The notes beneath the pieces are model-generated. The model searched no databases. It was given only the letters and a program-made list of their open reading frames with translations, and was not told the origin of the DNA. The translations under genes were made by a program, and so were the position numbers. Below, in pieces: positions 42,054 to 50,713 of a stretch of 64,000 nucleotides of DNA. Each line of letters begins with the position of its first letter. Position 1 is the stretch's first letter. The DNA is from a virus. The DNA is taken from IMG/VR virus record IMGVR_UViG_3300005933_000005, positions 1 through 64,000 of that record. One strand, written 5' to 3'.

Positions 42054-42886
42054 TACTTTTTCCTCTTGTCGTTTTTCTCTTTCTCGTCATCAATCAACTG
42101 GTCCAGTGCGGTCATGTTAAGTGATTCTGACATTTGACCATCCACAGTAACGGTTGATGCAAATAAATCAGACTTCAAGCTGACACCTTTTTTCTTCGCG
42201 TACCCACGAGAGTAAAGCGCATTTGAAATCCCTCTTGAGGACTCTGTGTATGCTTGAGCGCTTGATGTGTCAACGAATGATGTATTCTGAATCCCAAGAG
42301 TGTCGGCGGCGTTTAAAGCTGAATCTTTGCTGGCTCCAATGAAAGAAATGGTCCAGTTGTCTTTTTTGTCAACTTCCTTGATAAGGTCTGCAACATCGCT
42401 TCCTTTCCATTCAGCAGAGGCGTTTTCATGTCCATCTGTTAAAATCATAATCAAAGCTTCGTTTTCCTCTTTCTTTAGCTCTTTCATCTGTCTTTCTTTT
42501 AAACTTGTGACAGTGATTCCAATTGCATCATGCAAAGCTGTTGAGCCTCTTGGGACATATGTTTCTTCGTCTAAAAGCTCAATCTCATCGAGAGGCTTGT
42601 CTTTGTAAATGGTTATGATTTCATGGTCGAACAAGCAGAGAGTAATGAAGTACTTCTCCTCAGGAGAGTCTTCCTGCAAAGCTCTTAATGTCCCAATTTG
42701 CTCATTGAAATTGTCAATGGTTTCTTTTTTGATTGGATTCATCGAATAAGAACGGTCGACTACAAATGCGTAGTAAGTATTCCCTGGTGTTTTTTCAACA
42801 ATAGTTTCCTCAACTATCGTCGTCGTCGTCGTTGTGACTTTCTTTGTGGCCTTAGCCTCTTTCGAGTCCTTTTTCTTTTTTGTCAT
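42053..42886 (-). CDS. von Willebrand factor A domain protein
   Basis: A 277-residue protein from the ATG at 42886; a longer in-frame start at 42949 would cross the promoter and is less likely. Following a Lys/Thr-rich N-terminus, the vWA domain has a full metal site: DRSYS (DxSxS), then GSTALHD (Thr) and LTDGHEN (Asp). Such TerY-like domains bind protein partners through a metal ion. The C-terminus is Ser/Gly-rich and basic. Its role is unknown; it may bind a virion or host protein. It is followed by a small membrane protein gene and preceded by a Bacteroidota-type promoter. Confidence 0.85.
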   Translation of the reverse strand: MTKKKKDSKEAKATKKVTTTTTTIVEETIVEKTPGNTYYAFVVDRSYSMNPIKKETIDNFNEQIGTLRALQEDSPEEKYFITLCLFDHEIITIYKDKPLDEIELLDEETYVPRGSTALHDAIGITVTSLKERQMKELKKEENEALIMILTDGHENASAEWKGSDVADLIKEVDKKDNWTISFIGASKDSALNAADTLGIQNTSFVDTSSAQAYTESSRGISNALYSRGYAKKKGVSLKSDLFASTVTVDGQMSESLNMTALDQLIDDEKEKNDKRKK

Positions 42887-42917
42887 GTTGATGTTTTGCT
42901 GTGTTATTGTTCCAGTG

Positions 42918-42950
42918 CAAATATAAGTAGATAAAAAAATAATTCCCAAG
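42918..42950 (-). promoter_or_regulatory. Bacteroidota-type promoter upstream of vWA gene
   Basis: On the minus strand, CTTG (42947-42950), a 21-base spacer and TATATTTG (42918-42925) match the Bacteroidota -33 (TTTG-type) and -7 (TAnnTTTG) consensus. The start codon is 31 bases on, with a leader rich in A and C and no Shine-Dalgarno. Confidence 0.55.
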
Positions 42951-42976
42951 CTGGGAAGTATAATAATTTATTCACA

Positions 42977-43768
42977 TTATATTTTTTCTTTCAACACAAT
43001 GTTTTTTAGAGCACCATTTTTGTTTAGAGCTGCAAGGGATTCGAATGAAATCGGTGTCTTGTCCCACTTGTTCCAAGGTCTTTCAATTTTTATCAATTCT
43101 TTACCCATTGGCTTTGAGTGGATGGCTTCTGGGGTGTCATCTATCAAGATGTCACACAGGTCCCACTTCTCTTCATTGCTGTCGACAAAATGGATGCTTT
43201 GCACTCGGCAGTGGTGAGTGCTTAGGAAGGCGAATGTTGCTGGGATTGCTCCTTGTTTACATGTTGAAACCAAAATGGTTTTGTAGAGCCCTTTGTCCCG
43301 ACCGAAAGCTTGGATTTTATTGACAGTCTCCATTGCATCTTTGTACTGGTCTGCCCTGCCGAATATCTGAAATGGGTAGTCTTCGTAGATAAATTTGTCT
43401 AGCACCTCCATAGAGGTTAAGCGAATTGGTTCATCGTCACCTTTGTTGTCATCAAACGAGATAACTTTTAACTTCTTTGGTTCGAATCGATAGTGATTTG
43501 TTAAATCGTCCGTGTCCACTGGGAGAGAAAGGAGTTCGTTTTCTTTTTCTTCAATCATTGCAGCTAGTGCGTCCATTTCTTCTTCTGAGAATTCCTCTTT
43601 CAGCTGAAAAGTGCTTTCATCTATATTTCCTGATGCAACATCTGTGTGGGTTGGAATATTTCCATCTACTTCGCTTGCGTTGTGAATGAATTTCTTGCGG
43701 TATATGAAATCGAACTTAGAAATGAAGTCTCGAATTGTCCCGTCTATGTTTATTGCTACTGTTTTCAT
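42977..43768 (-). CDS. HAD-like protein with altered nucleophile position
   Basis: A 263-residue protein from the ATG at 43768; a GTG start at 43804 is possible but overlaps the upstream stop. It opens with VAINIDGT, where the HAD nucleophile Asp (DxDGT) is replaced by Asn7, while the second Asp9 is kept. The later motif (DILIDDTPEAI) is intact. The layout resembles 5'-nucleotidase-type HAD proteins. With Asn at the nucleophile it may be inactive or act as a binding protein; a single-base change would restore Asp. It is the last gene of the main glycan operon. Confidence 0.7.
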   Translation of the reverse strand: MKTVAINIDGTIRDFISKFDFIYRKKFIHNASEVDGNIPTHTDVASGNIDESTFQLKEEFSEEEMDALAAMIEEKENELLSLPVDTDDLTNHYRFEPKKLKVISFDDNKGDDEPIRLTSMEVLDKFIYEDYPFQIFGRADQYKDAMETVNKIQAFGRDKGLYKTILVSTCKQGAIPATFAFLSTHHCRVQSIHFVDSNEEKWDLCDILIDDTPEAIHSKPMGKELIKIERPWNKWDKTPISFESLAALNKNGALKNIVLKEKI

Positions 43769-43803
43769 TTGTTTAAAATTAATAGTCCTATTGTCCGATG
43801 ACA

Positions 43804-44226
43804 CTATATCTCATTCTTAGATTTCATCTTTTCGAACTCTTTTAAAGAAGCGATGTAGTCACTTTTTTCGTAATTAGTATCACAAAGAACAAGTAAGACG
43901 CTTTTGTCTTCTTTATATTTTTCTTCTGCCCACAGCCCTTTAGGGATTAGTAATGCTGAATTTGGTTTATTCAATAAACACTTTTTCCATGTGGTTCCGT
44001 CAAAACAATTTACTTCTACACGTCCTGAAATACAAATTAATAATTGATTTGTATTATAATGAGCATGCTTTCCTCTTGTTGTGTTGATTGGTACATTGTA
44101 AACGTAAAATGTTCTTTTAATTAAAAAAACACTATCAAGTCCTGACTCTATAGGAACTAAATTGCCAAGCTCGTCTTTAAAGGTTTTTAGCTGTATCTCT
44201 AAAACATCTTCAATTGTTGATTTCAT
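43804..44226 (-). CDS. TDP-4-oxo-6-deoxyhexose 3,4-ketoisomerase (FdtA/QdtA type)
   Basis: A 140-residue cupin of the FdtA/QdtA/WxcM family. The diagnostic block is NTTRGKHAHYNTNQLLICISG, with the two catalytic His in RGxHAH, followed by SALLIPKGLWAEE and a C-terminal YEKSDYIASLKEF. Such enzymes convert dTDP-4-keto-6-deoxyglucose to the 3-keto sugar for 3-amino-3,6-dideoxy sugars (Fuc3N or Qui3N). The DegT-type aminotransferase at 53136 would act next in that pathway. It ends in TAG, and it overlaps the upstream glycosyltransferase by 17 bases. Confidence 0.85.
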   Translation of the reverse strand: MKSTIEDVLEIQLKTFKDELGNLVPIESGLDSVFLIKRTFYVYNVPINTTRGKHAHYNTNQLLICISGRVEVNCFDGTTWKKCLLNKPNSALLIPKGLWAEEKYKEDKSVLLVLCDTNYEKSDYIASLKEFEKMKSKNEI

Positions 44227-45277
44227 TATTATAGTTTGTTAATTCTAATTCAAAATCTGGTGCGGACTTCGATATTTCTGATTGATACTTTATTGCTCTA
44301 TCCATTAAATCTGGAATAGTAATAGCTAGACTATTATCTCCTAGGGAAATCTCACAATGTCTACCCATTCTAAAGTCTAAGTTTTTATGATAAAAGCTCT
44401 TTGTATTAAATTCTTCACCAGAAGCTCTTGGTAAGTTTTGTATTCGCTTCACGAGTGTATCAATAGAATGTTCTTCGCTAACATGGTTTTTGATATCATC
44501 ATGAGGCATGGGAGAAGATTCTAGTTGATTCAGCGCTTTCAGAGTTTGTTCAGCATAATATTTATCATGTTGGACACGATAAAAAAAAGGCTCATTATTA
44601 AATTTGTTCGGCAGAAATGTAGCTAAATCAGGATGACCTACTACGGGTATGCCACTTGCCCATGCGTAGCTGCATAGTCTCGAATGCCGTTCTCCTTTTG
44701 CAGCGTGAATGAAAACTTTTGAAGACTTGTAAAAATGAGCTAAATAATACTTATCCAATGTAAATGGGTAATCATAATCAAAAAAAAGCGCTACAAAATT
44801 TCTTCTCTCTTCTCGTGTGAATTGCTTTAAATATTCTTCTTTAGGGTTTTCAGGAGAAGCTCCTTCCTCTGGGATTGAGCAAATTAACATTATTTTAATA
44901 TCAGGCTTCAATCTGAGTAATTCTTTACAAGTGTTAAAAAACACTTGTAAACGCTTGAACCCAACTGCTCGTGTTATATATAAAACATCAATGTCTTTTG
45001 TGCTATCTCCAGGGCGGTAGATTTCTGGAGAAAAATTACAGCAGTCCATATCTAAACAAGACCCTCCCCCCACTAAATCTCCTGGATTGCAAAGGCTGGC
45101 ATCAAAAAAAGAGTTGTGACTACAAGGTTGCCAATTGTGATGTATCAGATAAATCCATTTATGCTGTTCAGCAATAATGTGGTCAAGTGTTTTATTGTTT
45201 ATTTGGAGACGGACTTCATTGGAAGTAAAGGAAATCACTCCTTTTGATTCGTCTGGTGTTTTTAGAATGCAAGCCAT
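44210..45277 (-). CDS. Glycosyltransferase, GT-B fold
   Basis: A 355-residue protein. The N-terminal half has IYLIHHNWQPCSHNS, a Cys-rich patch (CLDMDCCNF) and a strand DVLYITRAVGFKRL typical of the GT4 linker. The C-terminal half has YYLAHFYKSSKVFIHAAKGERHSRLCSYAWASGIPVVGHP, which is the donor-binding part in GT4-type enzymes. The sugar and acceptor are unknown. It shares single bases with its neighbours and so is coupled in the same operon. Confidence is good for GT-B, low for any specific substrate. Confidence 0.7.
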   Translation of the reverse strand: MACILKTPDESKGVISFTSNEVRLQINNKTLDHIIAEQHKWIYLIHHNWQPCSHNSFFDASLCNPGDLVGGGSCLDMDCCNFSPEIYRPGDSTKDIDVLYITRAVGFKRLQVFFNTCKELLRLKPDIKIMLICSIPEEGASPENPKEEYLKQFTREERRNFVALFFDYDYPFTLDKYYLAHFYKSSKVFIHAAKGERHSRLCSYAWASGIPVVGHPDLATFLPNKFNNEPFFYRVQHDKYYAEQTLKALNQLESSPMPHDDIKNHVSEEHSIDTLVKRIQNLPRASGEEFNTKSFYHKNLDFRMGRHCEISLGDNSLAITIPDLMDRAIKYQSEISKSAPDFELELTNYNNEINN

Positions 45278-45900
45278 TATTTTTTTGTATATATTTCTAA
45301 AACGTTATTTTCACCAGCCTGAGCTTTGTGAACTAAAGATAAATTGTATCTTTGAACTATGTATTCCCAGTAGTTTTTTCCCATTTTTCTTCTAATATAT
45401 GGTTTAAACTCGCTTTTTGAGTGTGGATTTTTACCAATAGTAACAATGTCGTGCTCATACTTCGGAGTGTCATACCAGTGAATAGCTACGTAAGTTGCTG
45501 CCTTCGACGCTTTGTCCATAATCATATCAGGGCTTTCAATGCATTCAATCATATGAGACAATACAGCGAAGTCGTATTTTTCTTTATTCGAGTTCATAAA
45601 GTCAAAAATGTCAGATTTAACTATTTCTCCATCACCTTTTACAACTTCCTTAGCTGCGTTTACCAGCGTCTCTGAATTGTCTACTCCTAAATATTTTATG
45701 TCTTGGTTTTGAGATTTTAAAATCGGGTATATTTGAGCGTTTCCACAGCCGATATCTATTACCGACGGAGAGTCAGACACACTCTTCATATATTTGCTCA
45801 ACTCTATCTTCATTTCTTTAGAGTAATAATGTAAGTAGTCTTTAGCAATCTTATCTGAAGGATTCCATGAGTCTTTTGTTATATCTGTGTTAATATTCAT
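45277..45900 (-). CDS. SAM-dependent methyltransferase, class I
   Basis: A 207-residue Rossmann-fold methyltransferase. Motif I is VIDIGCGNAQIYPIL (Asp-x-Gly-x-Gly), motif II has YLGVDNSE, and later FAVLSHMIECIESP is motif IV. The position inside the glycan operon, beside another methyltransferase, suggests it methylates a sugar or a glycan intermediate. Substrate is unknown. Confidence 0.8.
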   Translation of the reverse strand: MNINTDITKDSWNPSDKIAKDYLHYYSKEMKIELSKYMKSVSDSPSVIDIGCGNAQIYPILKSQNQDIKYLGVDNSETLVNAAKEVVKGDGEIVKSDIFDFMNSNKEKYDFAVLSHMIECIESPDMIMDKASKAATYVAIHWYDTPKYEHDIVTIGKNPHSKSEFKPYIRRKMGKNYWEYIVQRYNLSLVHKAQAGENNVLEIYTKK

Positions 45901-45913
45901 TACTGTTTTTTAT

Positions 45914-46549
45914 TTATGTTGTTTCATTCTTTTTTAAAACCACCTTAAAAGTGTTGTTTTTGTTTTCTTTGTGAAAAATTTCATAACCTAAAGATTTGTT
46001 AGATTCATAAAAATCTTTCCACTCTGACTCTGTTTTTATGTTTATATGAACATTATCAAATCCGTTCTGCCTTGATATACCATCTAAATGAGCTGTCCCC
46101 ATTGCGTTGGCATGAAATACCCATTTACTAGTTACTCTAAGTTCTTCCTTAAGTGTTTCTAGCTCCCATTTAACTGGAACATGTTCCATTCCATCTAAAT
46201 GCTGCACAATGTCATAGGAATCATTTTCCATATCTATTTTATGACAGCTCATGTGAAATGCATTTATACCTTCTTTTTTAAGTTCTTTTACAACCCAGTC
46301 AGAGATATCTATACCAGCATACTTCACCCCTTCTTTGTGTAGGTGTTTAACTATTTCACCACTACCTAATCCTACCTCCAGGATACTAGCTCCCTTACTG
46401 TATTCTTCCTGCCATATTTTATGAAATTTATCTGAGTCGTTTAAAAGAAGATTTAGCTGTCTACCATACCCTGTTTGGCTTTCATGAAGCCCTGTGTATT
46501 GGTGAATAGAGTTGTATTTATCTTGCTCATGCTTGAATAAGTCAGTCAT
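45914..46549 (-). CDS. SAM-dependent methyltransferase, class I
   Basis: A 211-residue enzyme with ILEVGLGSGEIVKHL (motif I), YAGIDIS (motif II) and IVQHLDGMEHVP (motif IV). It is related in kind to the next methyltransferase but not a close copy. Its start overlaps the NeuA gene by eight bases. Glycan methylation is likely by context. Confidence 0.8.
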   Translation of the reverse strand: MTDLFKHEQDKYNSIHQYTGLHESQTGYGRQLNLLLNDSDKFHKIWQEEYSKGASILEVGLGSGEIVKHLHKEGVKYAGIDISDWVVKELKKEGINAFHMSCHKIDMENDSYDIVQHLDGMEHVPVKWELETLKEELRVTSKWVFHANAMGTAHLDGISRQNGFDNVHINIKTESEWKDFYESNKSLGYEIFHKENKNNTFKVVLKKNETT

Positions 46550-47195
46550 TTTGTTTTTTTTGTTGTATTAAAGTTTCTATCATAAACCAATCTTCTGGTT
46601 CATCTATTTCTAAATAAGTTTCTGGCGAACACTCTACCATACCAACTTTTCCGTAAAGCCTGCATGAATTTTCGATTACACCTTTTGCTCTTGAGATATA
46701 AAAAGCTCCATTTTCAACTAAAAACCCATCCCACTCTTGTCTTCTAGGGCGCTTATGAATATTATATGTAGGCGTCCCGTCTTCGTTCCATATAAATCTT
46801 TTTTGCCTAACGACACTTAAAGATGAATCATAGCCTTCGTTTAGCACTTGCTTAATTCCTGTATCCAATTCTTCTACATCCACAAGCGGAGATGTAGCTT
46901 GTATAAAAACTATAACATCTTCTGGTTGTATGGTTTTAGCAAATTCAATAAGCACGATTTCACTAGAAGCTTCATCAGTAGAAGATTCTTTTGACCTAGA
47001 AAACATTTCAGCGCCTTTACATTTCTGGAATATATCATCCAAATCTGTTGCTACGATTACACTATTTACCAAGGTAGACTTATTTGCTGTGTCAATAGAC
47101 CATTGTAATAGAGGTTTACCATTTATGAGCTTTATGTTTTTTTGTGGTATACTCTTACTCCCTGAACGTGCTGGTATAAATGCGTAAATATTCAT
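46542..47195 (-). CDS. neuA: CMP-N-acylneuraminate cytidylyltransferase (NeuA-like)
   Basis: A 217-residue nucleotidyltransferase. The opening block AFIPARSGSKSIPQKNI and PLLQWSIDTA are the CTP-binding signatures of NeuA, and later blocks are DVIVFIQATSPLVDVEELD, FLVENGAFYISR and LEIDEPEDW. The enzyme joins CMP to a nonulosonic acid, activating it for transfer. It lies beside NeuB (47899) and a PhyH-type oxygenase, and its substrate could be sialic acid or a related acid such as legionaminic or pseudaminic acid. All motifs are intact. Confidence 0.88.
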   Translation of the reverse strand: MNIYAFIPARSGSKSIPQKNIKLINGKPLLQWSIDTANKSTLVNSVIVATDLDDIFQKCKGAEMFSRSKESSTDEASSEIVLIEFAKTIQPEDVIVFIQATSPLVDVEELDTGIKQVLNEGYDSSLSVVRQKRFIWNEDGTPTYNIHKRPRRQEWDGFLVENGAFYISRAKGVIENSCRLYGKVGMVECSPETYLEIDEPEDWFMIETLIQQKKQND

Positions 47196-47198
47196 AAA

Positions 47199-47894
47199 TT
47201 AAAAATAATATTGTGTAATAGCTTTTCTTTCATCTGCTTCAATTACTTTCCCCCTATGAATATAAGTGGTATCCGCTAATATAACAGTTCCTTTAGGCCC
47301 TGTTATGTTAACAAGCTCACAAGATTTATTTGTTTCAACTATACTATCTACAACATCGTCTGCATATCTAGTATTATAAGATGCAGTTCTAGGAGTGGGG
47401 TATCCTATGTGTCGTTTAGAAGAATTAGTAATCCATTGAAAATTTCCTTGAGACTCGTCAACATCAGTAAGGTACATGATAGATTTAAACTGGCAATCAT
47501 GGTTGTCTCTGTGCCACCCTCCTCCGCTACTGTTAGTGACTCCTTTTTTAAATTTTAATTGATTTATCAATGTTTTTTTTAAATTACCAGCCCTGCTTGT
47601 ATAAGAGTTGCTTAATTTATTTAAAAGAGCATGGTCAGCATAGTTGTCTTTTATAAAAGGAGAAAGTTTTTGTGCATGAAAAATACGTTCGTCCTTAGAG
47701 CAGTCTTCTTTATCTAAAACATCTATAAGATTCTTGTGTTCGATAAAAATCCTGTCGAATTCTGATGCAATATCGTCAACAACCTCGCTTGTGAATAGGT
47801 TTTTAATTATTACTATACCATCATTATTAAGCGCTTGTAAAAAAACGTCATGAGAGTTTTGAATAGAAAAATCTATAGCTTGTATTTGTTCCAT
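47199..47894 (-). CDS. PhyH-like Fe(II)/2-oxoglutarate dioxygenase
   Basis: A 231-residue protein with the PhyH iron site: GGGWHRDNHD (His128, Asp130) and, at the end, TTYIHRGKVIEADERK (His213, Arg223). The middle strand IMYLTDVDESQGNFQWI is typical of the family. It should hydroxylate a small substrate or sugar intermediate using 2-oxoglutarate. Between NeuB and NeuA, it might modify the nonulosonic acid or its N-acyl group. That assignment is inference; many phage PhyH enzymes have no known substrate. Confidence 0.8.
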   Translation of the reverse strand: MEQIQAIDFSIQNSHDVFLQALNNDGIVIIKNLFTSEVVDDIASEFDRIFIEHKNLIDVLDKEDCSKDERIFHAQKLSPFIKDNYADHALLNKLSNSYTSRAGNLKKTLINQLKFKKGVTNSSGGGWHRDNHDCQFKSIMYLTDVDESQGNFQWITNSSKRHIGYPTPRTASYNTRYADDVVDSIVETNKSCELVNITGPKGTVILADTTYIHRGKVIEADERKAITQYYF

Positions 47895-47898
47895 ATAA

Positions 47899-49797
47899 TT
47901 ATAAAATGTTTTTATATTCGTGTAATAGTTTCAAAGCTTTATATGCTCCAGCGCTTTTATGGAGGTGTCCACTCCATATTTCTGTCACCCAAGAAAAGTT
48001 AAAACCTTCCATCTCCTTAATTAGAAGAGGAAAGTTGATGTCCCCAAGGCCTATTTGCACACCTTCTCCGTTAATTCCGAGAGCATCTGATATGTGCAAA
48101 TGCTTAGCAATAGGCATTACAGTTTTTGTGTATTCAATCAAGTCTTTACCATGCTCTGCGCAATAAAGTTGAGCATGGCAAACATCATATGTCATACCAA
48201 GATTGTAGTGGTCGCAGAACATTCGCATATCTTCTGCTGACGCAAATCCATGCTGGTACCATTCTCCTCCTAAGTACCAGGGTCTTGATGGTAAGTTTTC
48301 AGGCATAATATCTACAACATCTTTGTATACATCAAACTCTCTGAAGTTTTTTATAGCATTTTCCATCATCTCGGTCGTATCATCCATCTTGCGAATGTTT
48401 AACGACATACCGCCTAAGTGGACGACAATTCTAGGCTTTGTAGATGGAAAGTGCTTATGTAAAAGCAGTGTCTTGCTTATTGTTTTATGCAGAATATCTT
48501 GCGACCGTTTTACTTTATCTAAATCGTTAGAACAAATGTCAAATAGCTCTCTGTCAAATATTTCTGGAGCATGAACTATTAGCTGATGAGGATTAGGGGT
48601 TATTTCAGGTTTGAAATCAATGTCTAAATCGTTTTGAGAACAGTGGAATTCGACAACTGGAGCAGGTAATGTATCATATGTCTCAAAGTCGTGAAATCTA
48701 CATTTAAAACCCCAATTATTTGAATATTCGAAATTCTCCCAATCTGCTACCTCTATTATATCTTCAAAATTATACTTCGTTATATATTGCTCTTTATTTA
48801 CAGAGTTGTTCAACACTTTCCCATAATAGCTTTTTATCTCATGAGGGAATATTCCTTTTCCTGGGGATTTAAACACAACATCTTCTTTTGTGAGAACATG
48901 TCCTGGTAGTAATTCTGTTTTTGCTACGGCTGATTTGGCAAACAATTCTTTGTTCAGGGTTTCAGCTTGGTTTACCTCTTTCTTATTTCCTATTGACAAC
49001 TCAAGCATTCGAATATTGTGAACCATAGTCTTCCACTCTTCTGGAAGCATTGATGCCTTGTGGTCAGGGCCTTTGCTTAAAGTGTCAAAAGTTATATGTT
49101 TTTCTATTATTCTGCACCCCAAGCTAACCGCTGCGATAGGAATAAAAATTCCTCTTTCATGACCAGAGAACCCTACAACTTTGGAGTATTTTTTCAATTT
49201 CTGTATAAATCCTAAATTCAAAGATTCATATGGTGATGGATATGTAGATTGAGTATGAAGAAGTATGTATTTTATCTTTTTATCTGAAAAAATAGTTGCA
49301 CATGTAGAAATGTCTTCTTCGCTCCACATTCCTGTTGATATAATAACAGGTAAATTATAAGTAGCACACTTTTCTATTAATGGAATATTTGTCATATCCG
49401 CTGATGATATTTTAAAAGCAGTAACACCTATGTCTGCACAAAAAACAACTGAATTTTCATCAAAAGGGGTTATGATAAGGTCAAGCTCTAGCTCATCACA
49501 CAGTTTTCTAATTTGTAAATAGTCACTTTTTGACAACTCAGTTTCTTTTAAAAGCGGAATTAGGTAGTCAAAGCTCCATTCAGAGTTGTTTGAGTCCTCA
49601 AGCACATCTGAGCTGTATATGCTTGGTAAATCTCTTTTTTGAAACTTTACTGCATCAACTCCAGAATCTTTTGCAGCGTGTATTAGTTTTATAGCTTGAG
49701 AAATGTCCCCATTGTGATTTATCCCTATTTCACATATAATGTAAGTTGAGTCTGATTTACCCTCAAGTATATTATCTATTTTATTGGTTCTATACAT
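47899..49797 (-). CDS. neuB: NeuB sialic-acid-type synthase fused to a TIM-barrel isomerase-like domain
   Basis: A 632-residue fusion. Residues 1-290 are NeuB: CEIGINHNGDISQAIKLI, VKFQKR, LDLIITPFDENSV, FKISSADMTNIPLI, VIISTGM, GFSGHERG and IIEKHITFD. Residues 290-350 are the SAF domain (AVAKTELLPGHVLTKEDV). Residues 370-632 form a second barrel of the AP-endonuclease-2/xylose-isomerase-like type: HLGGMSLNIRK, YLGGEWYQHG, MTYDVCHAQL, HLHISDALGINGEG and WVTEIWSGH. NeuB condenses phosphoenolpyruvate with an N-acyl sugar to a nonulosonic acid; the second barrel may prepare or isomerise the sugar. The role of the fused domain is inference. It is the core gene of the glycan operon. Confidence 0.88.
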   Translation of the reverse strand: MYRTNKIDNILEGKSDSTYIICEIGINHNGDISQAIKLIHAAKDSGVDAVKFQKRDLPSIYSSDVLEDSNNSEWSFDYLIPLLKETELSKSDYLQIRKLCDELELDLIITPFDENSVVFCADIGVTAFKISSADMTNIPLIEKCATYNLPVIISTGMWSEEDISTCATIFSDKKIKYILLHTQSTYPSPYESLNLGFIQKLKKYSKVVGFSGHERGIFIPIAAVSLGCRIIEKHITFDTLSKGPDHKASMLPEEWKTMVHNIRMLELSIGNKKEVNQAETLNKELFAKSAVAKTELLPGHVLTKEDVVFKSPGKGIFPHEIKSYYGKVLNNSVNKEQYITKYNFEDIIEVADWENFEYSNNWGFKCRFHDFETYDTLPAPVVEFHCSQNDLDIDFKPEITPNPHQLIVHAPEIFDRELFDICSNDLDKVKRSQDILHKTISKTLLLHKHFPSTKPRIVVHLGGMSLNIRKMDDTTEMMENAIKNFREFDVYKDVVDIMPENLPSRPWYLGGEWYQHGFASAEDMRMFCDHYNLGMTYDVCHAQLYCAEHGKDLIEYTKTVMPIAKHLHISDALGINGEGVQIGLGDINFPLLIKEMEGFNFSWVTEIWSGHLHKSAGAYKALKLLHEYKNIL

Positions 49798-50713
49798 TGT
49801 TTCTCCAGAATTTTAATGTGTCTTTTATAGTTTCTACTAGAGTGTATCTAAATTTAAAACCTAACTCTATTATTTTTCTATTATCTGAAAGAAGAATGTT
49901 GTTTAACTTATTTCTTTCATTGATTGTCTGACGATTAACTATCTTTACCGCTGTTGTTACGCCAGATTCTTTTATAGCTGTGTCTAGTAAATGCTGTATT
50001 CGTGTAATATTTCCAGAACCAATGTTATAAACCTCTCCTGTGTTTCCTTTCTCAAAAATTAGTTTATACGCCCTAGCTGCGTCTCTACCATCAATAAAAT
50101 CCCTTTGACAGGAGAGGTCTCCAACGTTTAAAACAGCCTCAGCTCCTCTTTCTATTTCAATCAACCTTGAAGCAAATGCAGATAGCACAAAAGACTTTCT
50201 CTGCCAAGGCCCTATAGCATTAAACTGTCGTACATAAACAATCGGAAGCCCTTTGCTATAGTAATACATAGAAGTGTTGTATAGAAACACTTTACTTAGC
50301 CCGTATATAGAGGAAGGGTATAAAGAACTTTCTTCTTTTAACGCTTCTGAACCTTTCGCATATTCTGCTGCTGAGCCAATGATTATTATTTTCTCAAGAG
50401 ACTTTAGGTTCTTTAAATTTTCATATAATTGCTCCAAGGCAACAGCTATGGGAGTGACATTTTCTTTAATTGACTGATTAATCGTGTTGTTGTCTTTTAC
50501 TAATGAATTTCCCTTGGCAAAAAGAATGTAATTAGGCTGAAATTCCAGCGCATAGTCATAAATGTTTTTTGAAACCTTCTCTTGCCTGCATTTAAATTTA
50601 GGCAAATCATGGTTATGATACAGTACAAACACTTCGTTTTTTGAGTTTGAAAAAACATCACTAACATGTCTTGATAAAAAACCTGAACCAATTATAAGGA
50701 TTTTTTTATTCAT
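49790..50713 (-). CDS. NAD-dependent sugar epimerase/dehydratase or reductase
   Basis: A 307-residue extended SDR. ILIIGSGFLSRHV is the nucleotide-binding loop (GxGFxxxH), IYGLSK holds the YxxxK catalytic pair, and GDLSCQRDFIDGRDAARAY with VYNIGSG are typical of GDP-6-deoxymannose reductase (Rmd)- and UDP-sugar epimerase-type enzymes. The exact nucleotide sugar is not certain. It overlaps the NeuB fusion gene by eight bases, so it is coupled with it, and may supply a sugar to the nonulosonic or deoxy-sugar branch. Confidence 0.75.
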   Translation of the reverse strand: MNKKILIIGSGFLSRHVSDVFSNSKNEVFVLYHNHDLPKFKCRQEKVSKNIYDYALEFQPNYILFAKGNSLVKDNNTINQSIKENVTPIAVALEQLYENLKNLKSLEKIIIIGSAAEYAKGSEALKEESSLYPSSIYGLSKVFLYNTSMYYYSKGLPIVYVRQFNAIGPWQRKSFVLSAFASRLIEIERGAEAVLNVGDLSCQRDFIDGRDAARAYKLIFEKGNTGEVYNIGSGNITRIQHLLDTAIKESGVTTAVKIVNRQTINERNKLNNILLSDNRKIIELGFKFRYTLVETIKDTLKFWRNNV

